Of a stretch of DNA of 64,000 nucleotides, positions 43,004 through 51,767 are shown in pieces; position 1 is the first letter of the stretch, and every line of letters starts with the position of its first letter. The DNA comes from Pseudomonas arcuscaelestis (GTDB lineage Bacteria; Pseudomonadota; Gammaproteobacteria; Pseudomonadales; Pseudomonadaceae). The stretch is taken from assembly GCF_016881005.1 (NCBI RefSeq), contig NZ_JACOPV010000023.1, positions 1 to 64,000 on the forward strand, given 5' to 3'. The position numbers were made by a program, and so were the translations under genes. The notes beneath the pieces are model-generated. The model worked only from the letters and a program-made list of their open reading frames with translations. It was not told the origin of the DNA and ran no database searches.

Positions 43004-43949
43004 GCAGGTCAAAAAATCCCTGGGCATCTGCACTGTCGATCCACAGCACATTGGCCGGTTGCCCAAGGACGCCGTGCCAGTCAGCAATTGTCTGGCCATA
43101 GGTCAAGCCTTTGCGGCTGTCCACCTGCATGTAAATCTGCCGGCCGCTGAACAAGGCCGGCCTGATCAGGTAAGCGATCACACTGGCGTCGTGCACCGGG
43201 CCGCCCGGAATACCATAGCGCTGCATATCGGGCCTGCCGTAGGCATCGAGAATGCCCACCACCCGCTTGCTGGCCTGATTATCGACGGTGGCCAACTGCC
43301 TGAGCCGTGCGTCGCTGGTCAGCACCTTATGGGTCACATCCAGTGGCAGGTAGGTCAACTTGACCCCACTGCTCAACACCGCTTCAGCGGCCTCCGGATC
43401 GGCAAATAGATTGAATTCAGCCACGGGCGTGATGTTGCCACCATTGAAATGGGCCCCTCCCATTACTATCACCTGCTTGATGCCGCGGACTATTTTCGGG
43501 GCTTGAATCAAGGCCAGCGCCAGGTTGGTTTGCGGGCCGAGCATAGCCAGGGTAATGCTTTGCGGCTTGGCGTTACTCAACGTCTCGACCAAGTATTCAA
43601 CCGCACAGCCTTTGGCCAAGCCTTGATTGGGCTCATACACCGCAACACCCGGCAAACCCTCCTCACCATGGATATCAGCGGCGTAGACAGGCGTGCGTAG
43701 CAACGGCCTGGTCGCACCGGCATATACAGCAATGTCTTCTCGCCCTCCCCACTCCCTGGCCAACCTTGCATTGCGCGACGTTTTCTCCAGGCGCACGTTG
43801 CCAGCAACCGTTGTGATAGCGCGGATGTTCAGCTCTTCGGGTGAAGCCATGGCCAACAGCAAGGCCACTACATCGTCAGCACCCGGGTCGGTATCAATGA
43901 TCAAATCGATGGGCGCAACTTGCTCTGCGCCCTGCGATAAAATGGACAT
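42975..43949 (-). CDS. Inosine-uridine-type nucleoside hydrolase
   Basis: A 324-residue nucleoside hydrolase. The calcium-binding signature DTDPGADDVVALLLA lies near residues 17-31, and AEFNLFADPEAAEAVL carries further active-site residues. It would split ribonucleosides into base and ribose in the cytoplasm. ATG 43949 has AAGGAG eight bases upstream. It is the last gene of the rbs operon, 62 bases after rbsD, so ribose released by it would feed RbsK. Base specificity cannot be told. Confidence 0.94.
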   Translation of the reverse strand: MSILSQGAEQVAPIDLIIDTDPGADDVVALLLAMASPEELNIRAITTVAGNVRLEKTSRNARLAREWGGREDIAVYAGATRPLLRTPVYAADIHGEEGLPGVAVYEPNQGLAKGCAVEYLVETLSNAKPQSITLAMLGPQTNLALALIQAPKIVRGIKQVIVMGGAHFNGGNITPVAEFNLFADPEAAEAVLSSGVKLTYLPLDVTHKVLTSDARLRQLATVDNQASKRVVGILDAYGRPDMQRYGIPGGPVHDASVIAYLIRPALFSGRQIYMQVDSRKGLTYGQTIADWHGVLGQPANVLWIDSADAQGFFDLLSARLARLK

Positions 43950-44011
43950 CAGCAGAACTCCTTGTAGCAGACGTTTGGCGCAATGAATCAAGCCACCGAA
44001 TTCATAAAGCG

Positions 44012-44416
44012 TTAAAACGTAACACCGGCGATCAGAGCAATATTGCTGTAGGGCTGGCACTCCCCGCTACGCACTATGGCGCGGGCGCCACGGCAGAGCT
44101 GCTTGAACTCAGGATGATTAAGTCGAGTTCTCGCACCAAGCTGACCATGGGCATGATATTGCTCAATGGTGGTCAAGGCCGGAGGATTGGCCGTGAACGT
44201 TTCATCGGCGAGCACATGGCTCTGCACCTGCATTTCGCTTAATACCGCACGCAGAACACTGGCAAAATCCGGAGTACCCGGGGTCAACGCCAGATCGATC
44301 AACTCGACACCCGGTGGTACCGGCAAACCGGCATCACCAATGACCAGGATATCGCCGTGCCCCAGCGAGGCGATGAGCCGCGACAGGGCAATGTTGAGCA
44401 AAGGCGTCTTCTTCAT
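44012..44416 (-). CDS. rbsD: D-ribose pyranase
   Basis: A 134-residue RbsD, which converts beta-ribopyranose to ribofuranose for RbsK. The catalytic His is in LIASLGHGDILVIGDAGLPV. ATG 44416 overlaps the rbsK stop by four bases (ATGA) and has GAGGTG upstream, so the two are translationally coupled. Confidence 0.96.
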   Translation of the reverse strand: MKKTPLLNIALSRLIASLGHGDILVIGDAGLPVPPGVELIDLALTPGTPDFASVLRAVLSEMQVQSHVLADETFTANPPALTTIEQYHAHGQLGARTRLNHPEFKQLCRGARAIVRSGECQPYSNIALIAGVTF

Positions 44417-45321
44417 GACCACACCTCGCCCAGACGAGGAATTGAAGGCTGGGCGCCAGCGCGGGTTACCGATAGGGCCGCGGCACGTTGGCCAAAAGCA
44501 ATCGCCTCACTTTCCTCCACTCCCCGCGCAAGCGCAGCTGCGAAACCACCTACAAACGTGTCGCCAGCAGCCGTGGTATCCACTGGCCGTACTGGCGGCG
44601 CTGCAAAGTGCCGTACGCCTTGGGCGCCGGCGAACAACGCCCCTTGGGCACCCAGCGTGATGATCACGTTTTTTACCCCAAGTTCGCGCAGATGGCTGGC
44701 CACAACTTCCGCGCTGGCCAGATCGGTTACCGGCAGGCCGGTCAGCGCCTGCGCTTCACTTTCATTGGGGATCAGGTAGTCGATTGAAGCGTACCAACTC
44801 AGCGGCAAGGGGCCAGTGCAAGGTGCAGGGTTGAGAATCACTGTTTTGCCCAGTTCCCGGCCCCGCTCAAGAGTGTAGGCCACAGTCTGCGAGGGCACTT
44901 CCAGTTGGCAGATGATGACTTCAGCGCCTTGCAGCAAGTCATCGGAAGCCTGAACCGATTGTGGCTGTAACTGACCATTGCCACCCGGGATGATAACGAT
45001 GGCATTCTGGCTGCTGGCATCTACCACAATCAATGCCAGCCCGCTGGATACACCGGGACACACTGCCACCCCTCGACAATCGATCTGCTCATCGAGCAAG
45101 GCCTGGCGCAGTTGGTGGCCATAAGCGTCGTCGCCGACATTGCCGATCATCGCAACCGAAGCGCCCAGGCGCGCTACAGCCACCGCCTGGTTGGCGCCCT
45201 TGCCACCCGGCACGGTAGCAAAGGATTCTCCCGCCAGGGTTTCGCCAGCGCGCGGCAAGCGCTCGGCGCGGGCCACCAGGTCCATATTGAGACTTCCAAC
45301 CACCACCACTTTGGCGTGCAT
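44413..45321 (-). CDS. rbsK: Ribokinase
   Basis: A 302-residue PfkB-family kinase that makes ribose 5-phosphate. It has the N-terminal GSLNMDLV substrate motif, PGGKGANQAVAVARLGA and the C-terminal anion hole with the catalytic Asp, DTTAAGDTFVGGFA. ATG 45321 has GGAG five to six bases upstream; an ATG nine codons earlier lacks a site. It follows rbsR by 13 bases. Confidence 0.97.
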   Translation of the reverse strand: MHAKVVVVGSLNMDLVARAERLPRAGETLAGESFATVPGGKGANQAVAVARLGASVAMIGNVGDDAYGHQLRQALLDEQIDCRGVAVCPGVSSGLALIVVDASSQNAIVIIPGGNGQLQPQSVQASDDLLQGAEVIICQLEVPSQTVAYTLERGRELGKTVILNPAPCTGPLPLSWYASIDYLIPNESEAQALTGLPVTDLASAEVVASHLRELGVKNVIITLGAQGALFAGAQGVRHFAAPPVRPVDTTAAGDTFVGGFAAALARGVEESEAIAFGQRAAALSVTRAGAQPSIPRLGEVWS

Positions 45322-45334
45322 AGGTGCTCCGATC

Positions 45335-46357
45335 TCAACGGTATTCATTGAAGAGGTCTGGACGCGGTGCAGTGGACTCACGCAACACGATCTTGGGCTC
45401 AACGATGCGTTGCTCCGGCTCGCCGCGCAACGGCTGGGCAATGCGCGACAACAACAGTGAGGCAGCGCTCTCACCCAGTTCACGAATCGATTGCCCCACC
45501 GTGGTGAGGGCCGGGAAGACGTAGCGACTCAGTTGGATGTCATCGAAGCCTATGACCGAGAGTTCGCCGGGCACACAAATATTGCGTTCTGCCGCAGCAC
45601 GCAGCACACCGATGCCGATCATATCGTTGCCAGCAAAAATCGCCGTAGGTCGGCGCCCCTCGAGCAGTTGCGCAGCCGCCGCATACCCACCCAGGCTAGT
45701 GAAGTCACTGCTGACGATATGCTCGTCACTCACCTGCACTTGAGCTTCAGCCAACGCGCGCTGAAACCCTGCCAGACGCAGCTGCGCCGTACTGGTGCTG
45801 GCCGGGCCACCGATGCAGGCAATGTCGCGATGCCCCAACTCCAGCAAATGGCGGGTAGCCAGATAAGCCCCCAACTCGTGGTCGATGCGCACAAGATCCG
45901 CTGCGACGCCCTCCAGCTCACGATCGACGATAACCATCGGGGTGCGCACGTTGGCCAGGCTGCCTTGCAAGTCGCTGTCTTCACCCACGGACGCCACAAT
46001 CAGGCCATCGATGCGCTTTTCCAGCAGCACGCGCAGGTAACTGCGTTGTTTTTGCGGGTTGTCGTCTGAGTTGCACAGAATCACGCAATAGCCATTACGC
46101 TCGCAGGCATCCTCGATACCTCGGGCAAGCTCGGCAAAATATGGGTTGACGCTATTGGGCACCAGCAAGCCAATGGTAGCGGTGCTGCGCGCCTTCAGCG
46201 AACGAGCCACCGCACTTGGCACATAGTCGAGCTCAGCGATAGCCGCTTCGACCTTGAGGCGTACAGGCTCGCTGACCGGGCGGGTTTTGTTCAGTACATG
46301 GGACACTGTGGTGTAGGAAATACCCGCCAGCGCCGCGACATCTTTGATAGTTGCCAT
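45335..46357 (-). CDS. rbsR: LacI-family ribose operon repressor
   Basis: A 340-residue LacI-type regulator. The helix-turn-helix is TIKDVAALAGISYTTVSHVL and the hinge is SAVARSLKARSTATIG. The periplasmic-binding-protein-like domain (60-330) should bind ribose. It lies inside the operon between rbsC and rbsK, so it is autoregulated. The palindrome before rbsB at 49937-49950 is its likely operator. Confidence 0.95.
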   Translation of the reverse strand: MATIKDVAALAGISYTTVSHVLNKTRPVSEPVRLKVEAAIAELDYVPSAVARSLKARSTATIGLLVPNSVNPYFAELARGIEDACERNGYCVILCNSDDNPQKQRSYLRVLLEKRIDGLIVASVGEDSDLQGSLANVRTPMVIVDRELEGVAADLVRIDHELGAYLATRHLLELGHRDIACIGGPASTSTAQLRLAGFQRALAEAQVQVSDEHIVSSDFTSLGGYAAAAQLLEGRRPTAIFAGNDMIGIGVLRAAAERNICVPGELSVIGFDDIQLSRYVFPALTTVGQSIRELGESAASLLLSRIAQPLRGEPEQRIVEPKIVLRESTAPRPDLFNEYR

Positions 46358-46360
46358 GAG

Positions 46361-47353
46361 TCAGTTCCGCCGGCTAGCACGCCGGCTACGATAGGTGTCG
46401 AGGACCACGGCGATAACGATTACCGCCCCGGTAATAATGCGCTTGGTTGGCTCCGATGCGCCGATCTGCGCCAGGCCTGCGGCCAGCACAGAAATAATCA
46501 ATACGCCAAAGAACGTGCTGATGACTGAGCCGCGTCCGCCCATCAAACTGGTCCCGCCGATCACTACGGCGGCAATGACCTGAAGCTCAAGGCCGGAGCC
46601 AGCATTGGGGTCGGCGGCCTCCAGGCGGGAAATCTGAAACAGCGCGGCAAGGCCGGCCAGCAAGCCCATCAGCGAGAACACCAGGATTTTGTAAGGGCGC
46701 GGATCGATACCCGCCAGGCGCACGGCCTCTTCATTGGTGCCGATGCCTATCAGGTAGCGCCCGAACACCGTGCGCGTCAGTACCAGTTGGGCAACGACGA
46801 TCACAAGCAAGGCGATGATGAACGACGGTGATATTCCGAACGCCAAAGGATTGGAGAGCCAGGCAAAAGCGTCGCCAATGTAGGCGGTACGTGAGTCGGT
46901 CAGCTGGTAGGCCAGGCCTCGGGCCATTTCCAGCACGCCCAGGGAAACGATAAAGGATGGGATACGCCAGGCGACTGTAATTGAGCCGGTGATGCTACCT
47001 GCCAGTGCCGCCACGGCCATACCCAGCAAGGCAGCTGGCAGTGGGCTCCAGCCCCACCCCAGCATGGCGACACTGACTGCCGAGGCCGCCAGGGCCAACA
47101 CCGATCCGACCGATAGATCGATACCGCCAATGATCAGCACGAAGGTCATGCCAACCGCCAGCACCATCAAATCGGGGATCTGGTTGGCCAATGTGCTGAA
47201 CGTACCGTAAGAGAGAAAGTGGCTGCTCAGGAACGAGAACAGCACAATCATCGCCAGTAACGCACCGGCCAACCCCAGGTAGGTGCCAAACCCAGAATAA
47301 CTACTGCTGCGTTTGGCGCCTGGCGGCACTGTGTCCAATGGCGTGGTTTTCAT
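46361..47353 (-). CDS. rbsC: Ribose ABC transporter permease
   Basis: A 330-residue BPD_transp_2-family permease with about nine or ten membrane segments. GGIDLSVGSVLALAASAVSV and the EAA-like loop NEEAVRLAGIDPRPYKILVF are typical of sugar importers. The ATG overlaps the rbsA stop by four bases. Confidence 0.96.
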   Translation of the reverse strand: MKTTPLDTVPPGAKRSSSYSGFGTYLGLAGALLAMIVLFSFLSSHFLSYGTFSTLANQIPDLMVLAVGMTFVLIIGGIDLSVGSVLALAASAVSVAMLGWGWSPLPAALLGMAVAALAGSITGSITVAWRIPSFIVSLGVLEMARGLAYQLTDSRTAYIGDAFAWLSNPLAFGISPSFIIALLVIVVAQLVLTRTVFGRYLIGIGTNEEAVRLAGIDPRPYKILVFSLMGLLAGLAALFQISRLEAADPNAGSGLELQVIAAVVIGGTSLMGGRGSVISTFFGVLIISVLAAGLAQIGASEPTKRIITGAVIVIAVVLDTYRSRRASRRN

Positions 47354-48897
47354 GAGTCTGTCCTGGGCGCTGCCTCGTGCAGCGCATTACGTTTCTGATA
47401 GCCGGCAAAGGCCGCGGCCAGTAATTGATCCTGGGTCCAGGTTTCACGCTCGAAGGTATCGACCAGCCGTCCGGCGCTGAGCACACCGATACGGTCACAG
47501 ATCAGCATCAGCTCGCGCAGATCACTGGAAACCACCACCAATGCCTTGCCGTTGCGCGCCAGGTCAGCCAGCAAGCCGTAGATATCGAATTTGGCACCGA
47601 CATCGATGCCACGGGTTGGCTCGTCAAACAACAGCACCGAGCAATCACGTTCCAGCCAACGACCGATCACTACCTTCTGCTGATTACCCCCCGACAGCTC
47701 ACCTACCGCCTGTTGCGGACCAGAACTGCGGATACGCATGGCAGCGATCTGGCGCTGTGCCAAGTCACGCTCGGCATCGCGGTCAAGTATTCCCGCCCGG
47801 GAAATCGCCGGCATGTTGCCCAAGGCAATATTGCTGCTGATTGACTGCAACAGCAGCAACCCCTCGCCCTTACGGTCTTCGGTAATCAGGGCGATGCCCT
47901 GGCGCACTGCCGATACTGGAGAACGTATGTGAACGCCACGCAAAGGATTGCCCAACTCGATAGTGCCGCTGTCGGCGCGGTCGGCACCATAGATCAAACG
48001 TAGTAATTCGGTACGACCTGCACCTATCAGCCCTGAAATGCCAAAAATTTCGCCACTGCGCACCTCGAAAGACACGTCGCGAACTTTGTCAGCTCTGCCC
48101 AGGCCATTGACCTTGAGCAACGGCGCACCGATCTGGCGCTGACCCAGGTCGATATGCTCGGCCAATTCGCGCCCCACCATCAGGTTCACCAGTTCGGCGC
48201 TGCTATAGCGTGCCATCGGCTCGACGCATACCAACCGACCATCGCGCAACACAGCGATACGCTTAGCGATGCGCTTGAGTTCTTCGAGACGATGAGAGAT
48301 GTAGACGATGGCCACGCCCTGTTGCTGCAGGCGGGCGATCTGAGTGAACAGCAACTCGACCTCTCGCGCCGTGAGCATGGCGGTGGGTTCATCGAATATA
48401 AGTACTCGGCATTCACCGATCAGGTTGCGGGCGATTTCCACCATTTGCTGGTGACCGATACCCAGCTCGCCAACCGGGGTGTCTGGATCGATAGCATCCA
48501 GGCCGACTTGCGCCATCGCAGCCTGGGCCATCTGGCGCAGGCGCTTGCGGTTGATCCAGCCGGCACGGCTAGGCAGGTTGTCGAGAAACAGATTCTCGGC
48601 CACGCTCAGTGTCGGCAGCAGATTGAGTTCCTGCATGACCATGCGCACGCCCATTCGCTCGGCGGCGGCCCGGCTGCCGGGCAGGTAGGGCTGACCTTGA
48701 AATTCCATATACCCGGTGCTGGGCGTCTCCAGACCGCCAATGATTTTCGACAGGGTACTTTTGCCCGCACCGTTCTCGCCAGTGAGGGCCAGCACTTCAC
48801 CTCGACGCAGGCTCAGGCTGACATCGCTCAGCACCGGCTGAGCGTAGGTCTTGCCTATTGCACTGACCGAAAGCACTACCTGCGCAGTCGCTGACAT
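47350..48897 (-). CDS. rbsA: Ribose ABC transporter ATP-binding protein
   Basis: A 515-residue tandem ABC ATPase. The first domain has a full Walker A (GENGAGKST) and Walker B (LIFDEPTAML). The second has the degenerate GLIGAGRTELLRL of sugar importers, plus LSGGNQQKVVIGRWL and LLFDEPTRGIDVG. ATG 48897 has AGGAG eight bases upstream. Confidence 0.97.
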   Translation of the reverse strand: MSATAQVVLSVSAIGKTYAQPVLSDVSLSLRRGEVLALTGENGAGKSTLSKIIGGLETPSTGYMEFQGQPYLPGSRAAAERMGVRMVMQELNLLPTLSVAENLFLDNLPSRAGWINRKRLRQMAQAAMAQVGLDAIDPDTPVGELGIGHQQMVEIARNLIGECRVLIFDEPTAMLTAREVELLFTQIARLQQQGVAIVYISHRLEELKRIAKRIAVLRDGRLVCVEPMARYSSAELVNLMVGRELAEHIDLGQRQIGAPLLKVNGLGRADKVRDVSFEVRSGEIFGISGLIGAGRTELLRLIYGADRADSGTIELGNPLRGVHIRSPVSAVRQGIALITEDRKGEGLLLLQSISSNIALGNMPAISRAGILDRDAERDLAQRQIAAMRIRSSGPQQAVGELSGGNQQKVVIGRWLERDCSVLLFDEPTRGIDVGAKFDIYGLLADLARNGKALVVVSSDLRELMLICDRIGVLSAGRLVDTFERETWTQDQLLAAAFAGYQKRNALHEAAPRTDS

Positions 48898-48943
48898 TAC
48901 CTGTTCTCCTGACGCCTGCCATGGGCAGGCGCTTGCAGTGCGA

Positions 48944-49900
48944 CTACTTGTTGGTGATCAGCTCGACTGGGGTCTGGATGACGTTGTCAGCGTCTACTTC
49001 TGGCTTTTCGCCCTTGAGCATCTTCAACGCGGCTTCAATACCGAACACTGCCTGTTTGGCCGCGTACTGATCAGCGGTCGCAAGTACCCGACCATCCTTG
49101 AGCATAGGCTTGATGGCGTTGATATTGTCGTAGCCGACGACTTGCACCTGGCCAGCCTTGCCCGCTGCCCGTACCGCCGAAACCGCGCCTAACGCCATGC
49201 TGTCGTTGCCAGCCAGCAGCGCCTTGAGTTCAGGGTGGGCATTGAGCATGGAAGCCGCAACGGCGTTGCCCTTGGCAATTTCCCAATCGCCCGACTGCAC
49301 TGAAACGACCTTGATTTGCGCCGCCTCCATCGCATCCTTGAAGCCAGCGGTGCGCTGCTGGGCATTAGTGGTGGTCGAGACACCTTCAATGATGCCGACT
49401 TCATCGCCAGCCTTGAGCTTTTCCTTGGCCAAGTACTCGCCCACCAGACGTGCACCCTTGCGATTGTCCGGACCAACAAAGGGTACGCTGAGGTTCTTGC
49501 TCTTGAGGACTTCAGGGTCGAGACGGTTGTCGATATTGACCACGGTAATGCCCGCGTCCATGGCTTTCTTGACCACAGGTACAAGCGCCTTGGAATCGGC
49601 AGGTGCGATAACCAGGGCATTGACCCCGGAAACAATCATCTGCTCGACAATGCGAATCTGGTTGCCTGAATCGGTTTCATCCTTGATGCCGTTGGACACC
49701 AGATCAAATGCGCTGGCATGTTCTTTCTGGTAGGCCTTGGCCCCGTCTTCCATGGTGAGGAAGAACTCATTGGCAAGGGATTTCATCACCAGGGCAACCT
49801 TGGGCTTTTCCTCCGCCACGGCCGGGGAAAGAGGCAGTGCGAGGGACAGCGAAGACATTACGGCGAGCGCCAAAAGACGTCCTGCGAACGGCAGCTTCAT
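48944..49900 (-). CDS. rbsB: Ribose-binding periplasmic protein
   Basis: A 318-residue substrate-binding protein with a Sec signal peptide (cleavage near AVAEE). The ligand core includes ANEFFLTMEDGAKAYQKEH, MDAGITVVNIDNRLD and VGYDNINAI. It delivers ribose to RbsAC. It is the first gene of the operon; GGAG lies eight bases before ATG 49900. Confidence 0.96.
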   Translation of the reverse strand: MKLPFAGRLLALAVMSSLSLALPLSPAVAEEKPKVALVMKSLANEFFLTMEDGAKAYQKEHASAFDLVSNGIKDETDSGNQIRIVEQMIVSGVNALVIAPADSKALVPVVKKAMDAGITVVNIDNRLDPEVLKSKNLSVPFVGPDNRKGARLVGEYLAKEKLKAGDEVGIIEGVSTTTNAQQRTAGFKDAMEAAQIKVVSVQSGDWEIAKGNAVAASMLNAHPELKALLAGNDSMALGAVSAVRAAGKAGQVQVVGYDNINAIKPMLKDGRVLATADQYAAKQAVFGIEAALKMLKGEKPEVDADNVIQTPVELITNK

Positions 49901-49936
49901 TGCATTTACTCCGAATTTTATAATTATCTATCGGGT

Positions 49937-49950
49937 CGCAAACGTTTGCG
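49937..49950. promoter_or_regulatory. Probable RbsR operator
   Basis: CGCAAACGTTTGCG is a perfect 14-bp palindrome 37 bases before rbsB, of the CGxxxACGTxxxCG form bound by LacI-family proteins. It falls between TTAACG (-35-like) and TAGATA (-10-like), spaced 18 bases on the minus strand, so bound repressor would block polymerase. Confidence 0.8.
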
Positions 49951-50039
49951 TTAACTCACTATGGGAACGCAACCAGACTTTGTCAAATTCGCCACCGTCG
50001 ATGCTCTGGAAGTTGCCCGTACGAATTATCATCAAATTG

Positions 50040-50053
50040 CTCGGAAAACCGAA
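50040..50053 (+). promoter_or_regulatory. AauR-type box 1 upstream of ansB
   Basis: CTCGGAAAACCGAA matches TTCGG-N4-CCGAA, the reported AauR site in P. putida, at 9 of 10 defined positions. It lies about 120 bases upstream of the sigma-54 promoter, a usual enhancer distance. Confidence 0.7.
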
Positions 50054-50070
50054 CCCCCCAAAATGGAACA

Positions 50071-50084
50071 TTCGGTTTATCGAA
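50071..50084 (+). promoter_or_regulatory. AauR-type box 2 upstream of ansB
   Basis: TTCGGTTTATCGAA matches TTCGG-N4-CCGAA at 9 of 10 positions. It starts 31 bases after box 1, about three helical turns, so both lie on the same face of DNA. Confidence 0.7.
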
Positions 50085-50171
50085 CAGAAAAAGTTAAAAG
50101 GGACGTCCTCTAGCTTCAAAAAAACCATGTATATCAATTAGTTAACCACATAATCCGACGAACGGCAGACT

Positions 50172-50187
50172 TGGCCCGCTTTCTGCT
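50172..50187 (+). promoter_or_regulatory. Sigma-54 promoter of ansB
   Basis: TGGCCCGCTTTCTGCT has the invariant GG (50173-50174) and GC (50185-50186) separated by ten bases, close to consensus TGGCACG-N4-TTGCT. Initiation about 12 bases on gives a leader of roughly 38 bases. Confidence 0.8.
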
Positions 50188-50235
50188 CCCTCCTGCGAGT
50201 TACACAGCGAACTCCATTCATAAGAGAGATCAATA

Positions 50236-51324
50236 ATGAAAGCTGCGCTTAACTCCTTCGTTCCAGGGGCATTGGCCCTGCTGCTGTTACTGCCCGCAGG
50301 TGTCAACGCCAAAGAAGTCGAGAACCAACAGAAACTGGCCAATGTGGTCATTCTCGCCACCGGGGGCACCATCGCTGGTGCCGGTGCCAGCGCCGCCAAC
50401 AGCGCCACCTACCAAGCCGCCAAGCTGGGCGTGGACAAGCTGATTGCCGGTGTTCCGGAACTGGCAAATATCGCCAATGTGCGCGGCGAACAAGTGATGC
50501 AGATCGCCTCCGAAAGCATCAGCAATGACAACCTGCTGCAACTGGGCAAACGCGTTGCCGAGCTTGCCGACAGCAAGGATGTCGATGGGATCGTGATCAC
50601 CCACGGTACCGATACCCTGGAAGAGACTGCCTACTTCCTCAACCTGGTAGAAAAAACCGACAAGCCAATTGTAGTTGTCGGCTCCATGCGCCCAGGCACT
50701 GCCATGTCTGCCGACGGTATGCTCAACCTCTACAACGCCGTAGCCGTGGCCAGCAACAAAGAGTCGCGCGGCAAAGGCGTGCTGGTCACCATGAACGATG
50801 AAATCCAGTCGGGTCGTGACGTCAGCAAGACCGTTAACATCAAGACCGAAGCATTCAAGAGCCCTTGGGGGCCACTGGGCATGGTCGTTGAAGGCAAATC
50901 GTATTGGTTTCGCCTGCCAGCCAAGCGCCACACCATGGATTCCGAATTCGACATTAAGAAAATCAACAGCCTGCCTGCGGTAGACATCGCCTACGGCTAC
51001 GGCAACGTTACCGACACCGCCTACAAGGCGCTGGCACAGGGCGGCGCCAAAGCAATCATCCATGCCGGCACCGGCAACGGCTCGGTATCCTCCCGCGTAG
51101 TTCCTACACTGCAGGAGCTGCGTAAGGAGGGCGTGCAGATCATTCGCTCCTCGCATGTGAATGCCGGCGGCTTCGTACTGCGCAACGCCGAGCAGCCTGA
51201 CGACAAGAACGACTGGGTTGTAGCCCATGACCTCAACCCACAAAAAGCCCGGATTCTGGCAATGGTCGCCTTGACCAAGACCCAGAACAGCAAAGAGCTG
51301 CAGCGGATTTTCTGGGAATACTGA
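50236..51324 (+). CDS. ansB: Periplasmic glutaminase-asparaginase (type II)
   Basis: A 362-residue enzyme of the Pseudomonas glutaminase-asparaginase kind, releasing ammonia from Gln and Asn in the periplasm. The signal peptide is cleaved after residue 25 (VNA-KE). The two catalytic Thr are in ILATGGTIAG and the Thr-Asp-Lys site in ITHGTDTLEETAYFL. Length is normal. Expression should depend on sigma-54 and AauR, judging by the boxes upstream, so Glu or Asp would induce it. Confidence 0.97.
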   Translation: MKAALNSFVPGALALLLLLPAGVNAKEVENQQKLANVVILATGGTIAGAGASAANSATYQAAKLGVDKLIAGVPELANIANVRGEQVMQIASESISNDNLLQLGKRVAELADSKDVDGIVITHGTDTLEETAYFLNLVEKTDKPIVVVGSMRPGTAMSADGMLNLYNAVAVASNKESRGKGVLVTMNDEIQSGRDVSKTVNIKTEAFKSPWGPLGMVVEGKSYWFRLPAKRHTMDSEFDIKKINSLPAVDIAYGYGNVTDTAYKALAQGGAKAIIHAGTGNGSVSSRVVPTLQELRKEGVQIIRSSHVNAGGFVLRNAEQPDDKNDWVVAHDLNPQKARILAMVALTKTQNSKELQRIFWEY

Positions 51325-51340
51325 GTTTCGCACTCCAAGT

Positions 51341-51369
51341 GCTTGCCCCTCCTGTAGGACGGGGCAAGC
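51341..51369. repeat. REP-like inverted repeat after ansB
   Basis: GCTTGCCCC pairs with GGGGCAAGC around TCCTGTAGGAC, which can itself fold. The TGTAGGA core next to GC-rich arms is that of Pseudomonas REP elements. There is no U-tract, but it may stabilise the 3' end of the ansB transcript. Confidence 0.6.
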
Positions 51370-51462
51370 CCTCCCCCCGCCTACCCCAGGTAAAAATACT
51401 TTAAACGGACCGCAGCAAAGTGCGCGGTTTGCGGTCTCATGCGCTCTTTTACTGACGAGCTG

Positions 51463-51491
51463 TTGCGAAATTGCTTACAGTAAAATACTGT
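51463..51491 (+). promoter_or_regulatory. Probable sigma-70 promoter of the DUF1654-endA unit
   Basis: TTGCGA (51463-51468) and TACTGT (51486-51491) are separated by 17 bases. The -10 overlaps the LexA box. Confidence 0.55.
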
Positions 51492-51503
51492 ACGCACATA
51501 CAG
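51488..51503 (+). promoter_or_regulatory. LexA (SOS) box
   Basis: CTGTACGCACATACAG fits CTGT-N8-ACAG, the LexA consensus in gamma-proteobacteria. It overlaps the -10 element and ends 18 bases before the GTG start of the DUF1654 gene. An additional inverted repeat, ACAGTA-AAA-TACTGT, lies directly upstream. Confidence 0.75.
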
Positions 51504-51521
51504 CCAAATAAGGAACGTTTC

Positions 51522-51761
51522 GTGGCCACCACTTCCGCCCCTGCCAGCAGTTACGAGCAACTGGGCATCCGCATCCAGAAAATCATCAACTCACCGACCG
51601 CACAGAAAGCGCGAGCCGCACTGATCTTCCGCCTGGAGCATGAATCCCCCGACGATTGGGCGACCCTGCTTGAGGAAATCGCCGAGAACGACAACGTCAC
51701 CCTCGCCTACCGCGATGACGGTGGCGTGCAGATTTTCTGGGTTGTGCCAAAGGAAGATTGA
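51522..51761 (+). CDS. DUF1654 family protein
   Basis: A 79-residue DUF1654 protein, a family largely restricted to Pseudomonas. Features are SYEQLGIRIQKIINSPTAQK and a C-terminal DDGGVQIFWVV strand. The start is GTG 51522 with AAGGAACG upstream. The function is unknown. A LexA box ahead of it and the nuclease gene six bases after it suggest a DNA-damage role (inference). Confidence 0.88.
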   Translation: MATTSAPASSYEQLGIRIQKIINSPTAQKARAALIFRLEHESPDDWATLLEEIAENDNVTLAYRDDGGVQIFWVVPKED

Positions 51762-51767
51762 ACCCGC

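Noticed and set aside
50287..51333. 348-codon open frame on the minus strand
   Set aside because: Opposite ansB, which carries both catalytic Thr motifs and a signal peptide.
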